Origin: Stutzerimonas kunmingensis
GTDB taxonomy: Bacteria; Pseudomonadota; Gammaproteobacteria; Pseudomonadales; Pseudomonadaceae
NCBI RefSeq assembly: GCF_014764705.1
Contig: NZ_JACXXG010000034.1
Coordinates: 1 to 40,983, forward strand
Direction of reading: 5' to 3'
DNA: 40,983 bases
Positions 1 through 7,873 of this stretch are shown here, piece after piece (the stretch's first letter is position 1; every line of letters begins with the position of its first letter). The position numbers were made by a program, and so were the translations under genes. Under the pieces are notes generated by a model. That model was not told where the DNA came from and did not search any database. It saw only the letters and a list, made by a program, of their open reading frames with translations.

Positions 1-87
1 CTGACCGAGATCAGCCAGGAAGCCGACATGCGCAACTGCTTCATCGAGGCGGATGCCTGGGAAGAAGGCACCGAGCGCAGGTGGTAG
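1..87 (+). CDS. 3' fragment of an unidentified protein
   Basis: Frame 1 is open from the window edge to a TAG at 85-87 and gives 28 residues ending EEGTERRW. It has no family motif I can name. It overlaps the degraded end of the transposase remnant on the other strand, so it may be the tail of the gene into which the element inserted, or chance. Confidence 0.25.
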   Translation: MTEISQEADMRNCFIEADAWEEGTERRW

Positions 88-829
88 GGCTTACGTTGGT
101 TTTTGGTTCCATTGCTCCCCAAACCCCGGCATCGTTGGCCATGCGCACCACATGGAACTTATCGACCACGATACGGGCCTGGGGCAGCACAGCCTTGACC
201 GCTGCCCGGTAGGGGTTCCACATGTCCATGCTGACGATCTCGACCTTCTGCCGGTCTTTCAGCTTCATCAGGTAGTTGGTCACCACGTCCTGGCGGCGGG
301 TGGCCAGCAGGTCGAGCAGGGTTCGCTCCTCAATGTTGGTCAGAATGCAGCGGTAGCGCTTGTTCAGGTATAGCTCGTCAATGCCCAGGATGCGGGGCGT
401 CTCGAAGCGGTGCCAGCGCCCCAGGAACTCGGCGCGGGCGTTGAAGATGTCGCGCACCGTCTTCTCGTCCAGGCCGGTCTGTGCCGCCACAAAGGTGTAG
501 GGGTGGTTGAAGGATTCCTTCTCCACGTACTCATGCAGCCGCAGTGTCATACGGAATCCGTCCACCATCTCCGGTAGCTGGGGCCTGAATGTTGTCTTGC
601 AGGCCCGGCAGGTGTATCGGCGGCGGACCACCCAGAGAGTGACCCGCTTGCCGTGGATGGGCAGATCACGATAGGGAACGTCACGCTTGCCGAACCGCAC
701 GAACTCACCCTGCACGCCGCACCCCTCGCAGGCTACTGGTGTAGGTGCTTCAAGCCGAAAATGTATGTCTTCATTCTGCTCATCAGAATCCACCAACTGG
801 TACCCAGGAAGGCTTAACGAATTAATCAT
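41..829 (-). pseudogene. tnpA: ISL3-family transposase, C-terminally truncated
   Basis: The product starts like an ISL3-family DDE transposase. It has a zinc-ribbon with CxxC pairs at C34/C37 and C74/C77, a helix-turn-helix region around residues 105-130, and the first two catalytic aspartates in LGIDELYLNK (D151) and SMDMWNP (D202). Similarity runs to KFHVVRMAND near residue 233 (about base 131). The remaining 29 residues look random before the stop at 41. The C-terminal part carrying the catalytic Glu is missing; family members are usually around 400 residues, so this copy should be inactive. It lies 12 bp downstream of the permease in the same direction, so both were probably read from one promoter. 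Confidence 0.85.
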
Positions 830-841
830 CTCCCGCCTTGA

Positions 842-1876
842 TCAGAAAAACAGGTAGGTGGCGTAACCGGCAATCATCGCCATAGCAAAAATGACTGCTA
901 AAAACGCCGCTAAAAGCTTCAGCGTGAACAAAGAGCGCAACAGAATGAGCTCAGTCAGGCTGGCTCCGGCACTGCCGATGATCAACGCTAGCACCGTCCC
1001 GGCACCCACGCCTTTGGCCATCAGAGCCGCTGCCAGAGGTATGACGGCTTCAGCGCGAATATACAACGGCACGCCGATGACAGCGGCAACTGGAATGGCA
1101 AAGGGATTATCTGGGCCTGCATACTGCTCCAATAAGTCAGTGGGCATGAAACCATAGATCACGCTGCCAATCGCAATACCGATGAGCAGGTAAGGCAACA
1201 CATCGATAAAGTCCGACCAAGCTTCCCGCCACACACCACTGTACTTCCCTTCTTTCTTAACCGTGACAGTGGGTTGACTGTCACAGCATTCGCTAGACGT
1301 AGAGACTGTTGTCTTCCTATCAGCCCCGCAAGAAGCCGTCTTCGGAGTGGTGTCGCAGCTGTTGGTGCCGCAACTCGATGCGGTCGATGTAGCACTGCAC
1401 GGGCTTGCTGATGAACTACATCCACTGCTCTCTTGTGTCGCCGTCCGGCGCACATAACGCTCGAAGCCAAGCGTGTGAAGCAGCCATCCGGCACCTACCG
1501 CGACCACCAAAGCGGCGAGCACATAGATAGCAGTAAGTGTCCATCCAAACGTGGCAACCAGCAGGCCGACGACGATAGGATTCAGCAACGGAGATGAGAA
1601 AAGAAACACCATCATCGGCCCAAAACCGGCCCGTGCCCGAATCAACCCTTTCAACATGGGGATAGTCGAGCAACTACAGAAGGGCGTTATAGCTCCTAAA
1701 CCAGCAGCAAGAAAATAGCCTCGCTTCCCACTGGAAGTCAGTAACGCTTCCACCTTGGATGGTGGGATGTGACGTTGAAGAACTCCGACCAGCAAGCTAA
1801 TGCCAATGAATAAAACCGATAGCTCGATAGCGAGAAAGGCGAACATGCCTAGAGCGTCTTGGAGTTGAGATGACAT
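842..1876 (-). CDS. ArsP-type permease (PF03773) with Cys-rich loop
   Basis: This 344-residue inner-membrane protein has two blocks of four predicted helices (about residues 8-135 and 220-344). The signature TPFCSCSTIPM at 64-74 carries the conserved C67 and C69 of the ArsP/DUF318 permease family. Known members export trivalent organoarsenicals, and others are annotated as Cu/Zn efflux proteins. The central cytoplasmic loop (about 148-200) is rich in Ser, Thr and Cys, with seven cysteines between 153 and 198 including a CC pair, which suggests metal or metalloid capture. AGGAG lies 8-9 bp upstream of the ATG. The gene diverges from arsR and precedes tnpA by 12 bp. The exact substrate cannot be told from sequence. 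Confidence 0.85.
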   Translation of the reverse strand: MSSQLQDALGMFAFLAIELSVLFIGISLLVGVLQRHIPPSKVEALLTSSGKRGYFLAAGLGAITPFCSCSTIPMLKGLIRARAGFGPMMVFLFSSPLLNPIVVGLLVATFGWTLTAIYVLAALVVAVGAGWLLHTLGFERYVRRTATQESSGCSSSASPCSATSTASSCGTNSCDTTPKTASCGADRKTTVSTSSECCDSQPTVTVKKEGKYSGVWREAWSDFIDVLPYLLIGIAIGSVIYGFMPTDLLEQYAGPDNPFAIPVAAVIGVPLYIRAEAVIPLAAALMAKGVGAGTVLALIIGSAGASLTELILLRSLFTLKLLAAFLAVIFAMAMIAGYATYLFF

Positions 1877-1891
1877 TCAATATTACTCCTA

Positions 1892-1974
1892 TATTTCTAG
1901 TATTGTCGAAATGATGTACGCAGCCTACTTGCGTTTATCCGACCTGTCAACTATAATTCTAGAAACATCGAATT
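1892..1974. promoter_or_regulatory. Twin ArsR operator candidates
   Basis: Two 21-bp sites, 1892-1912 and 1954-1974, match at 15 positions and share TTCTAG-N5-TCGAA. Each is an imperfect dyad. They lie 62 bp apart, about six helical turns. One lies 16 bp upstream of the permease start and the other 14 bp upstream of the arsR start. This is the expected layout for an ArsR repressor controlling both divergent transcripts. Confidence 0.6.
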
Positions 1975-1987
1975 ATTGGGGCGTGCT

Positions 1988-2302
1988 ATGGATCACGAAA
2001 AGGTTGCAGCCAGCTTAGCTGAGCTAGGGAATAGTCACCGACTGTCCGTGTTCCGCTTTCTGGTCAAAGCTGGCCATGATGGGGCTTCGGTCGGAGATAT
2101 CCAGAAGGGGCTGGGTATTCCTGCTTCGACGCTATCACATCACCTTGCGCGCATGGCCAAGGTAGGGCTGATCCGGCAGGAGAAACATAGCCGCACGATT
2201 GTCTGTATACCCGAGTATGGGCACCTAGAGAATTTGATCGGTTTCTTACAAGAGGAATGTTGTGCAGGTGTCCGGATTGCGCATGAACCAGAACCGCTTT
2301 GA
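1988..2302 (+). CDS. arsR: ArsR-family transcriptional repressor
   Basis: This 104-residue winged-helix repressor has the recognition helix around IPASTLSHHLARMAKVGLI (44-62) and wing residues around 63-74. The ATG at 1988 is preferred over an in-frame TTG at 1976 because GGGG lies 6 bp before it. It lacks the classical ELCVCDL arsenite motif in helix 3. Its only cysteines are C73 and the C91-C92 pair near the C-terminus, an arrangement resembling ArsR proteins selective for trivalent methylarsenicals, which would suit an ArsP partner. The family call is firm; the inducer is inferred. Confidence 0.88.
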   Translation: MDHEKVAASLAELGNSHRLSVFRFLVKAGHDGASVGDIQKGLGIPASTLSHHLARMAKVGLIRQEKHSRTIVCIPEYGHLENLIGFLQEECCAGVRIAHEPEPL

Positions 2303-2524
2303 CGCTTGCCCAGCTCTCGCTGTCCTCCCTAGTCAGCATCGCTATGAAGACTCAGGCGAAGGTGGAAACAGAAAATTGGCAGTAGAGTAGGCTGAAGAGG
2401 ATCAATCAGATAATCCGCTGAGAAAGATTTTCTTCTTTACATCTTTGGCATTTTATCAACCAGAAATTCCGGATACCCTTTTATTGTTGTGCATAGCTCT
2501 ACCTTTACGCGGAGTTATTGCTGC
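2303..2524. other. Non-coding end of the ISL3 element and spacer
   Basis: No gene is seen. The proposed IS right end is at 2478. The 46 bp beyond it lead to the stop codon of the DUF1329 gene, which reads toward the element. No terminator for that gene is visible, so the element may have displaced its original downstream sequence. Confidence 0.4.
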
Positions 2525-3889
2525 TTAACGTTCGCCGCTGCGGCGCAGTTCGTTGGAGTTGAACAGTTTGTCGCTGACCCGGCCTTCAAGGCCCGCGGTC
2601 AGGTCGAGCACCTCGCCCTCCTGGGTGAAACCATCAGCGATGTAGCGCCGTGCGACGAGGTCGTAGCTCACGTACTCGAAGCCGGTGCAGGACTGGGTCT
2701 GCGGGTTGGCCCAGAGGCTCCCTTCCTGCACGCGCCAGAGATTGCCCTTGGCGTCGTACATGTCCACGTGCAACAGCGCCCAGCTGTCTTCGTCGACGAA
2801 GAACACGCGCTTCGCAAATGAGTGACGCTTATCGGCCTTCACTGTGGCTTCCACCACCCAGACCCGGTGCTGCTCATAACGTTGAGCATCGCGATTGAGG
2901 TAGTCCTGGCCCATCAGGTTCTCGTACTTGTTGCTCTTGTCGATCAACTTGTAGGAGTTGTAAGGCACCATCATTTCCTTCTTGCCGATCAGCTTGAAGT
3001 CATAACGGTCCATCGCCCCGGTAAACATGTTGATCTGGTCGACGAAGTACAGGCTGTCGGTGCCGGCAATCGGGTTGTCGTAAGCGAAGGACGGGGCACG
3101 GCGTACGCGGCGTTGGCCGGGGAAGTAGATCCAGGAGTCCTGCGGCTTGTCGAGGTAGCCGTGGACCAGATACATCTCGCCTGCCCGCGATGGCGGTGTC
3201 AGCACGTCGTAAAGCATCTTGGCTTCGTAGTCGCCGGCATCGACCGGGCTTTTCACCGCCGCATCGTTGTAGGGGTAATACTCGCTGGCCCACTGCTTGA
3301 GCTCGGACAGTTCACCGCTCTTCTCGCGAAGCAGCATTGACACCTGGGCGCGACGTCCCTTGGCCATGTAGCGCAGCTTGTAGTTCCACATCACCTCGAT
3401 GCCACTCTGCGGCACTGGGAACGGAATCGCAGCGCCGGCCGCTTGCTCCAGGTTCCAGCCGTCGCTGCCGATCTTGCTCTGCGCAGCGAACGCTTTGGTG
3501 CGTTGGGCAATCTCCGTCGGGAAGGAACAGCTACGGTGCGTCGGGTAGACGTCCAGGCGGTAGCCCGGATAGGCCTTGATCAGCTCCACCTGACCGGGGG
3601 GCAACTGTGCCTGATACTGCGCGAGGTTCTTGCCATTGATGGAGTACAGCGGCTTGTCGGCGCCGTAAGGGTCGCCGTGGCCAGGTTTCCAGCCCGCCGG
3701 CGCCTGGGTGAGTCCGCCGTTCCAGGCCGGAATGCTGCCGCTGGCATTACCGGCTTTTTCTGCTCCGAACGGTGTCAGATCGTTGCCTAACCTGGCCAGA
3801 TCCGCCGAGGTTGCCGCCTGGGCGCCGCCAGTACTGAACAGTGCCAACAAGGCGCTGCACAGCAGGGATTTCTTGAATTTCATACTCAT
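2525..3889 (-). CDS. DUF1329 periplasmic/outer-membrane-associated protein
   Basis: The 454-residue protein has an N-terminal signal peptide ending around GGAQA|AT and the DUF1329 hallmarks: DLARLGNDLTPFGAEKAGNASG, IPAWNGG, YPTHRS, VMWNYKLRY and DRYDFKLIGKKEMMVPYN. The family has a fold related to lipoprotein carriers and occurs with DUF1302 and MMPL proteins in gene sets for hydrophobic substrates; the molecular role is unproven. The ATG at 3889 is chosen because GGAG lies 8 bp upstream. It follows the small membrane protein gene by 66 bp and is probably the last gene of the amine oxidase operon. A paralogue lies at 14038-15399. Confidence 0.87.
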   Translation of the reverse strand: MSMKFKKSLLCSALLALFSTGGAQAATSADLARLGNDLTPFGAEKAGNASGSIPAWNGGLTQAPAGWKPGHGDPYGADKPLYSINGKNLAQYQAQLPPGQVELIKAYPGYRLDVYPTHRSCSFPTEIAQRTKAFAAQSKIGSDGWNLEQAAGAAIPFPVPQSGIEVMWNYKLRYMAKGRRAQVSMLLREKSGELSELKQWASEYYPYNDAAVKSPVDAGDYEAKMLYDVLTPPSRAGEMYLVHGYLDKPQDSWIYFPGQRRVRRAPSFAYDNPIAGTDSLYFVDQINMFTGAMDRYDFKLIGKKEMMVPYNSYKLIDKSNKYENLMGQDYLNRDAQRYEQHRVWVVEATVKADKRHSFAKRVFFVDEDSWALLHVDMYDAKGNLWRVQEGSLWANPQTQSCTGFEYVSYDLVARRYIADGFTQEGEVLDLTAGLEGRVSDKLFNSNELRRSGER

Positions 3890-3955
3890 GATCACTCTCC
3901 CATTGTAATTATTGTGCAGGAGCGCCCGGCGCCTGACGCCGGGGCGAAACGTGGA

Positions 3956-4339
3956 TCAGACGCAGACTGGCTTTGCGGTAACCTGGCTGGCGCACCAGCC
4001 GAAGCCCAGGGCTGAACCCAGGTAGACCGCTGCCAGCCCCCAGCCAAGAGGATTCATCGAGCCCGCCATCACCGCGTGAACGATGATGCCGGCGCACACG
4101 AGATCGGAGCCGATCAGCAACAGCGCGTCGCGCCGTGGCAGGTCTTCGAGACTGCGGATAAACCAGAAGCCCAGACCGACAGCCAGATACGTAGCGCCGA
4201 GGAGTCGGCCAAGGAGCATGCCGTCAGCCCCCAGTGGCAGGCCCACCCAGCGGAAAATCAGGCTTGGGTCGACCAGCAGCAGCGTAGCGACAGCTACGGT
4301 CAGCAGGCACTTGGGTTTGGTGTAGATCGTGATGCTCAT
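3956..4339 (-). CDS. Small four-helix membrane protein
   Basis: The 127-residue protein has about four hydrophobic segments (near residues 9-32, 40-63, 71-92 and 96-117) and short loops. I do not recognise a characterised family. Its ATG overlaps the TGA of the cytochrome c gene by ATGA, so translation is coupled and it very likely serves the same pathway, perhaps as a membrane anchor or quinone-side partner; that is inference. Upstream in-frame codons belong to the overlapping cytochrome gene's other frame and are not used. Confidence 0.75.
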   Translation of the reverse strand: MSITIYTKPKCLLTVAVATLLLVDPSLIFRWVGLPLGADGMLLGRLLGATYLAVGLGFWFIRSLEDLPRRDALLLIGSDLVCAGIIVHAVMAGSMNPLGWGLAAVYLGSALGFGWCASQVTAKPVCV

Positions 4340-4728
4340 GAGTGGGGTCCTTGTTGACTGAGGAAACAAGTAAGGGCCTGACGATCCTCTGCCTGGCGCA
4401 GGCCACCGAAGGCCATGACGGTGCCGGGCAGGAACGTCATGGGGCCACTGAGGAAGGCGTCGAGTTTTTCCGTATTCCAAATGAAGCCGGCCTGCTCCAG
4501 CGTCGGCGTATAGGTGAAACCCGGGGCTGAACCTGCCCTGCGACCGAACACATCACCGAGACTTGGCCCGACCTTGTGTTCGGCGAGTGAATGGCAGGTT
4601 GTGCAACGGGTTTCGAAGAGCTTCTGGCCGGCAGCCGGATCGCACGCTTCAGCGGCCTGCGCGGGCAGATTGATCAACCCCTGCAGCCCGAGTGCGGCGA
4701 ACAGCTGAAAGGCATAGCGGCCATTCAT
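4336..4728 (-). CDS. Periplasmic class I cytochrome c
   Basis: The 130-residue protein has a signal peptide (cleavage near AQAAEA, residue 27), a heme-binding CTTCH at 42-46 and a likely axial Met in PGTVMAF (M105), the layout of a small mono-heme cytochrome c. Its start overlaps the end of the flavin amine oxidase by ATGA, and its end overlaps the next gene the same way. By analogy with NicA2, whose electrons go to cytochrome CycN rather than to oxygen, it is probably the dedicated electron acceptor of the upstream flavoenzyme. Confidence 0.9.
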   Translation of the reverse strand: MNGRYAFQLFAALGLQGLINLPAQAAEACDPAAGQKLFETRCTTCHSLAEHKVGPSLGDVFGRRAGSAPGFTYTPTLEQAGFIWNTEKLDAFLSGPMTFLPGTVMAFGGLRQAEDRQALTCFLSQQGPHS

Positions 4729-6182
4729 CCCAGCAACTCCTTGGTTCTCTGGGCCGCCTTGCCGCCGGCAGCGATGGCTCCGTCGATGCAGCCTCGCCAG
4801 CCCTCGCCGTGGTCTCCCTGGCCGAAGAAGATGCGGCCACTGTCCTTCTGGAAGTGCGCGTAATACTTCTCGAACCACTCCGGTTTGTAGCTGGCGTAGG
4901 TGCCGAGGCTGTAAGGGTCGAGGGTCCATTCGTAGCCATGGGTACTCTCGACCTGGATGCCTGGGAAGAGCGGTTCCAGAATCGACTGGACGGCTTTGAT
5001 GTCAAAGATATCGATTTTGCCTGGATCGTTGCCGAAGGCGACGAAGAGTGTGTAGTCGTCGCTCACGTAGTGCGCCATCACCAGGTTGACCGGGTAGTTG
5101 GAGTCGGCCATGGCGGTGACCTTCGCCAGCTTGGTAAATCCGCCCCTGGCCTTGATGTAGAACTTGATCCCTTTGCCGCTGTGCTTCTGCTTTCCTGCCT
5201 CGATCAACACCGGGTCCAGCGCAGGGGAGAACTCCAGGTTGGGCAGTACGTTCATAGGCAGCGCGATGATGACACTGGCAGCGACGATCTTTTCGCCTTT
5301 TTGGGTGGTCACCACCGTGTGGTCACCCTTGTCTTCGATTTTTTTGACCGGAGTCGACAGGCGCACTTGCGGCTTGCCGTCTTCGATCATCTTGTTGATC
5401 AGGCCGACGGTGCCGTCCTTTAGCTTGTAACGCACGACAGCGTCGTTGAAACCCTGCAGGTTCCAGCCAGAAAGCGCCCAGTAACGCAGCATGTCGACGT
5501 AGGACGTCTGGTCCAGTGGGGCATGCGCTGTCGCGCCGACGAAGCTGTCGATCGCCACCCGCTGCACCGGGTTGAGCTTGAGCTCATCCAGTCGTTGCTG
5601 GCCAGTTCGCTTGTCACGGCGAATGATTTCGTTCCAAGTGTATTGAGCGTCGTAGGGACGATCCCAGACCTGACGCGCCTCGACGTAGAAGGCATCCAGT
5701 GCTTCGTACAGCGGCAGCAATTGCTCGCCGCTCAACGTGTGGGTCGTGTCGCCGACCTTGACCACATACTCTTCTTTGTCCAGCGCGACGCCACTGACCG
5801 GAGTTTCCAGCACCTCCAGGCCGTAACGCTCTTTCTCGGCCCAGACGAAGGGCTGCGCCTGGTGAATCCAGGTGCCACCCATTTCGACTTTGTGACCGTC
5901 AAACTCGGAGGTAAAGGTGCGCCCGCCCAGGCGGTTACGCGCTTCCAGCAACAGTGTCTTGTAGCCGTTCTTGCGACTGTCGCGAGCCGCCGTGACACCG
6001 GCGAAACCGCCGCCGATCACCACCACGTCATAGTCACAACCCGCTGTCTTGCAGTTATCGCCGGATGCCGCCGTGGCACGGGTCATAACACCTGCCCCCG
6101 CGACAGCCACCGCGCCCACTCCGGCGCCGTGCAAAAACTTGCGACGGCTGACGCCCTGGGCGCCGTTCTCATGCTCTGCCAT
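4725..6182 (-). CDS. Tat-exported flavin amine oxidase/dehydrogenase, NicA2-like
   Basis: The 485-residue FAD protein has a twin-arginine signal (SRRKFL at 12-17 followed by a hydrophobic Ala/Gly/Val stretch). It shows the dinucleotide motif VVVIGGGFAGVTAA (about 53-66), the LLLEARNRLGGRT flavin motif, GGTWIH and a C-terminal GEGWRGCIDGAIAAG flavin site. The pattern closely resembles nicotine oxidoreductase NicA2 and related amine oxidases, including QPFVWAE after GGTWIH. The ATG at 6182 has GAGG just upstream; an earlier in-frame ATG lacks this. The substrate, presumably a secondary or heterocyclic amine, cannot be read from sequence. Position at the head of an operon with a cytochrome c argues for dehydrogenase rather than oxidase chemistry. 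Confidence 0.88.
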   Translation of the reverse strand: MAEHENGAQGVSRRKFLHGAGVGAVAVAGAGVMTRATAASGDNCKTAGCDYDVVVIGGGFAGVTAARDSRKNGYKTLLLEARNRLGGRTFTSEFDGHKVEMGGTWIHQAQPFVWAEKERYGLEVLETPVSGVALDKEEYVVKVGDTTHTLSGEQLLPLYEALDAFYVEARQVWDRPYDAQYTWNEIIRRDKRTGQQRLDELKLNPVQRVAIDSFVGATAHAPLDQTSYVDMLRYWALSGWNLQGFNDAVVRYKLKDGTVGLINKMIEDGKPQVRLSTPVKKIEDKGDHTVVTTQKGEKIVAASVIIALPMNVLPNLEFSPALDPVLIEAGKQKHSGKGIKFYIKARGGFTKLAKVTAMADSNYPVNLVMAHYVSDDYTLFVAFGNDPGKIDIFDIKAVQSILEPLFPGIQVESTHGYEWTLDPYSLGTYASYKPEWFEKYYAHFQKDSGRIFFGQGDHGEGWRGCIDGAIAAGGKAAQRTKELLG

Positions 6183-6370
6183 GCCCTCACCTCTTTTTTT
6201 GTTATGAGTGGCGGGCATGCTGTGCAGCTAAAAAGCCCCCGGCCGAACCAGACGACGCTAGCCGGGACAGGTCCTGCCCACCTCAGGGACAGAAGCTAAC
6301 AGTGGAGATGCGCAGGGGCTTGCCAGCGTGCGTCAGAGCCGTTGACATCTGACGTCAACTGCAAAAAAAA
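6183..6370 (-). promoter_or_regulatory. Promoter region of the amine oxidase operon
   Basis: This is the 188-bp gap between the AraC gene and the amine oxidase start. A dyad GTTGAC-N7-GTCAAC lies at 6341-6359, about 160 bp upstream of the start codon, and could be an activator site. No clear -35/-10 pair could be assigned by eye. Confidence 0.35.
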
Positions 6371-7381
6371 TTACGCGAGGTTGGCCTTGGCTTGCAGGCG
6401 ATATTGCTGAGGAGAGACTTGAGTCCAGCGACGAAAAGCTCGGCTGAATGAACTGCATTCGGCGTAACCAAGCAGCAAGGCGACTTCAGTCAGGCTGTAA
6501 TGGTTCTGCGCCACATAGGCTTCGGCCAGTGACCGGCGCACGTCTTCGACCAGCAGCCTGAATTCCACCTGGTGCTCAGCCAGACGCCGTTGCAGTGTGC
6601 GCGGTCCCAGGCCCATGCTCTGCGCCACCATTTCCAGGCTGGCCCCGCCGCTGCTCAGGCTGCTGGCGATATGACGCCCCAGTTCGGCGAGCAGATCGCC
6701 AACGGGTGCCCTGATCTGCCGCTGCTGTTCGAGGAAGGGTTCCAGTGCCTGGAACAGGCGTGGATCGGCGGTGCGTACCGGCATCTCCAACAATTCAATC
6801 GGGAAATAAAGGCGGTTGTCCGACTGCTTGAAATGCAGCGGGCACGCAAGCACGTCTCGATGTAACGACCAATCGGTCGGCCTTTCATGCTCGAAATCGG
6901 CCCGCTGCGGCGTCAATCGCGGATTCTCGGTGATCTCCCGCAGAAGGCTGAGGAAGAAGCCAATGGTGAATTCGGAGTCCTGGCGGCGCCGCGTGATGGT
7001 CGGATCGGTGCACTGGTAAGACAGGATGACCTGCCCCCCGTCGATTTCGAAATCCACCCGAATAGCATGAGCAAACACCACGGCGAAATGACTCATGCAC
7101 CGCAGCGCCAGGAGCATGGTCGGCGCACTGCGTATCGTTTGACCATAGGCGCCAAGGGCGGTGCTGACAGTCTGGATGCCGATGCGCAGGCCGATCGACG
7201 CATCCACTCTGCGCCCGAGGATCTCCCAGAGCTCGACATAATTCGCGGCGGGAATCTCCACATCGGGGGTATGCAAAATGCGCTCGTCCAGGCCGGCCTC
7301 GGCCAGGAACGGGGCGAACAGTTGTGCATTCACGCGAAAGAAGCTCTCGGCGAAGATGGTCTGGGCACTGGGTCTGGACAT
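6371..7381 (-). CDS. AraC-family transcriptional regulator (OruR/ArgR-like)
   Basis: The 336-residue protein has an N-terminal ligand-binding domain of the arabinose-binding type (about residues 15-205) and a C-terminal pair of helix-turn-helix motifs: SLEMVAQSMGLGPRTLQRRL and SLTEVALLLGYAECSSFSRAFRRW. The ATG at 7381 is preferred to an in-frame TTG nine bases earlier, though no strong ribosome site is visible. It reads toward the amine oxidase operon with a 188-bp gap and is the obvious candidate activator for it, responding to a small amine or its product. The ligand is unknown. Confidence 0.88.
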   Translation of the reverse strand: MSRPSAQTIFAESFFRVNAQLFAPFLAEAGLDERILHTPDVEIPAANYVELWEILGRRVDASIGLRIGIQTVSTALGAYGQTIRSAPTMLLALRCMSHFAVVFAHAIRVDFEIDGGQVILSYQCTDPTITRRRQDSEFTIGFFLSLLREITENPRLTPQRADFEHERPTDWSLHRDVLACPLHFKQSDNRLYFPIELLEMPVRTADPRLFQALEPFLEQQRQIRAPVGDLLAELGRHIASSLSSGGASLEMVAQSMGLGPRTLQRRLAEHQVEFRLLVEDVRRSLAEAYVAQNHYSLTEVALLLGYAECSSFSRAFRRWTQVSPQQYRLQAKANLA

Positions 7382-7546
7382 GCTGGACAACGCCGAATGA
7401 AGCCCTGTTCCGGGCAGGTAGTTCTTATAGGACTCACGGTCCCTGTCTCGATGACATGGCCGAACCTGAAGTCATCCTAAAGGCCATGAAACATTTTGCA
7501 AAGACTCTTCGGCCGGGCAATTACCACGGATTCTTAGTCTCATCAT

Positions 7547-7566
7547 CCCCCCCGCCGAAGGGGGGG
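7547..7566. promoter_or_regulatory. C7/G7 hairpin between the AraC gene and the phosphatase unit
   Basis: The 261-bp gap 7382-7642 holds a perfect 7-bp all-GC stem: seven C at 7547-7553, loop GCCGAA, seven G at 7560-7566. No T-tract follows on either strand, so it is not a classical terminator. It lies 77 bp before the start of the 58-aa gene and could act in that 5' leader. Nothing else in the gap is recognisable. Confidence 0.4.
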
Positions 7567-7642
7567 ACGTGCTTTTCAGCTCCGATAAATTCAAGACACA
7601 ACAGTACGTCCCATCACTCAACGCTTTCGAGCGGGTGAACCG

Positions 7643-7819
7643 ATGAAAACAATAATAATGCTGTGTGTCATTGCCTCACTGATAGCGATGGTGGCTGTCG
7701 TCACCACACGATTTGACGACGTCTCGCTGGAGTCGCTGCACCAGGCCCGGAATGAATGCCAGACGGTGAATCCCTACGCCTGCCTCAGACCATCGGTGAA
7801 TTTTGCCTCGCTGCATTGA
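7643..7819 (+). CDS. Small exported protein, 58 residues
   Basis: The ORF begins with ATG after GGGTGA at a proper distance. Residues 2-22 form a hydrophobic signal peptide or membrane anchor (KTIIMLCVIASLIAMVAVV), followed by a polar tail with two cysteines spaced nine apart (ECQTVNPYACL) that could form a disulfide. It lies 54 bp upstream of the acid phosphatase in the same direction. No known family is recognised; confidence rests on the start signal, membrane segment and operon position. Confidence 0.5.
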   Translation: MKTIIMLCVIASLIAMVAVVTTRFDDVSLESLHQARNECQTVNPYACLRPSVNFASLH

Positions 7820-7873
7820 TCGTGCTCCGAGCGCCGAATTCCAGGTTGTCGCCCCCGATAAATGAGGTACTCC

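Larger units (their letters stand above)
131..2478 (-). mobile_element. ISL3-family element with efflux passenger genes, left end lost
   Basis: The unit comprises the truncated transposase, an ArsP-type permease upstream in the same direction, and a divergent ArsR regulator. The right end is proposed at 2478: read from there on the minus strand, the sequence begins GGGTATCCGGAATTTCTGG, which fits the GG-start of ISL3 terminal repeats, and AT-rich DNA follows outside, as this family prefers. The matching left repeat cannot be seen because the transposase breaks off near 131. ISL3 elements with passenger genes are known in Pseudomonas (the ISPpu12 type carries metal-related genes). The end assignment is inference from pattern. 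Confidence 0.6.
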
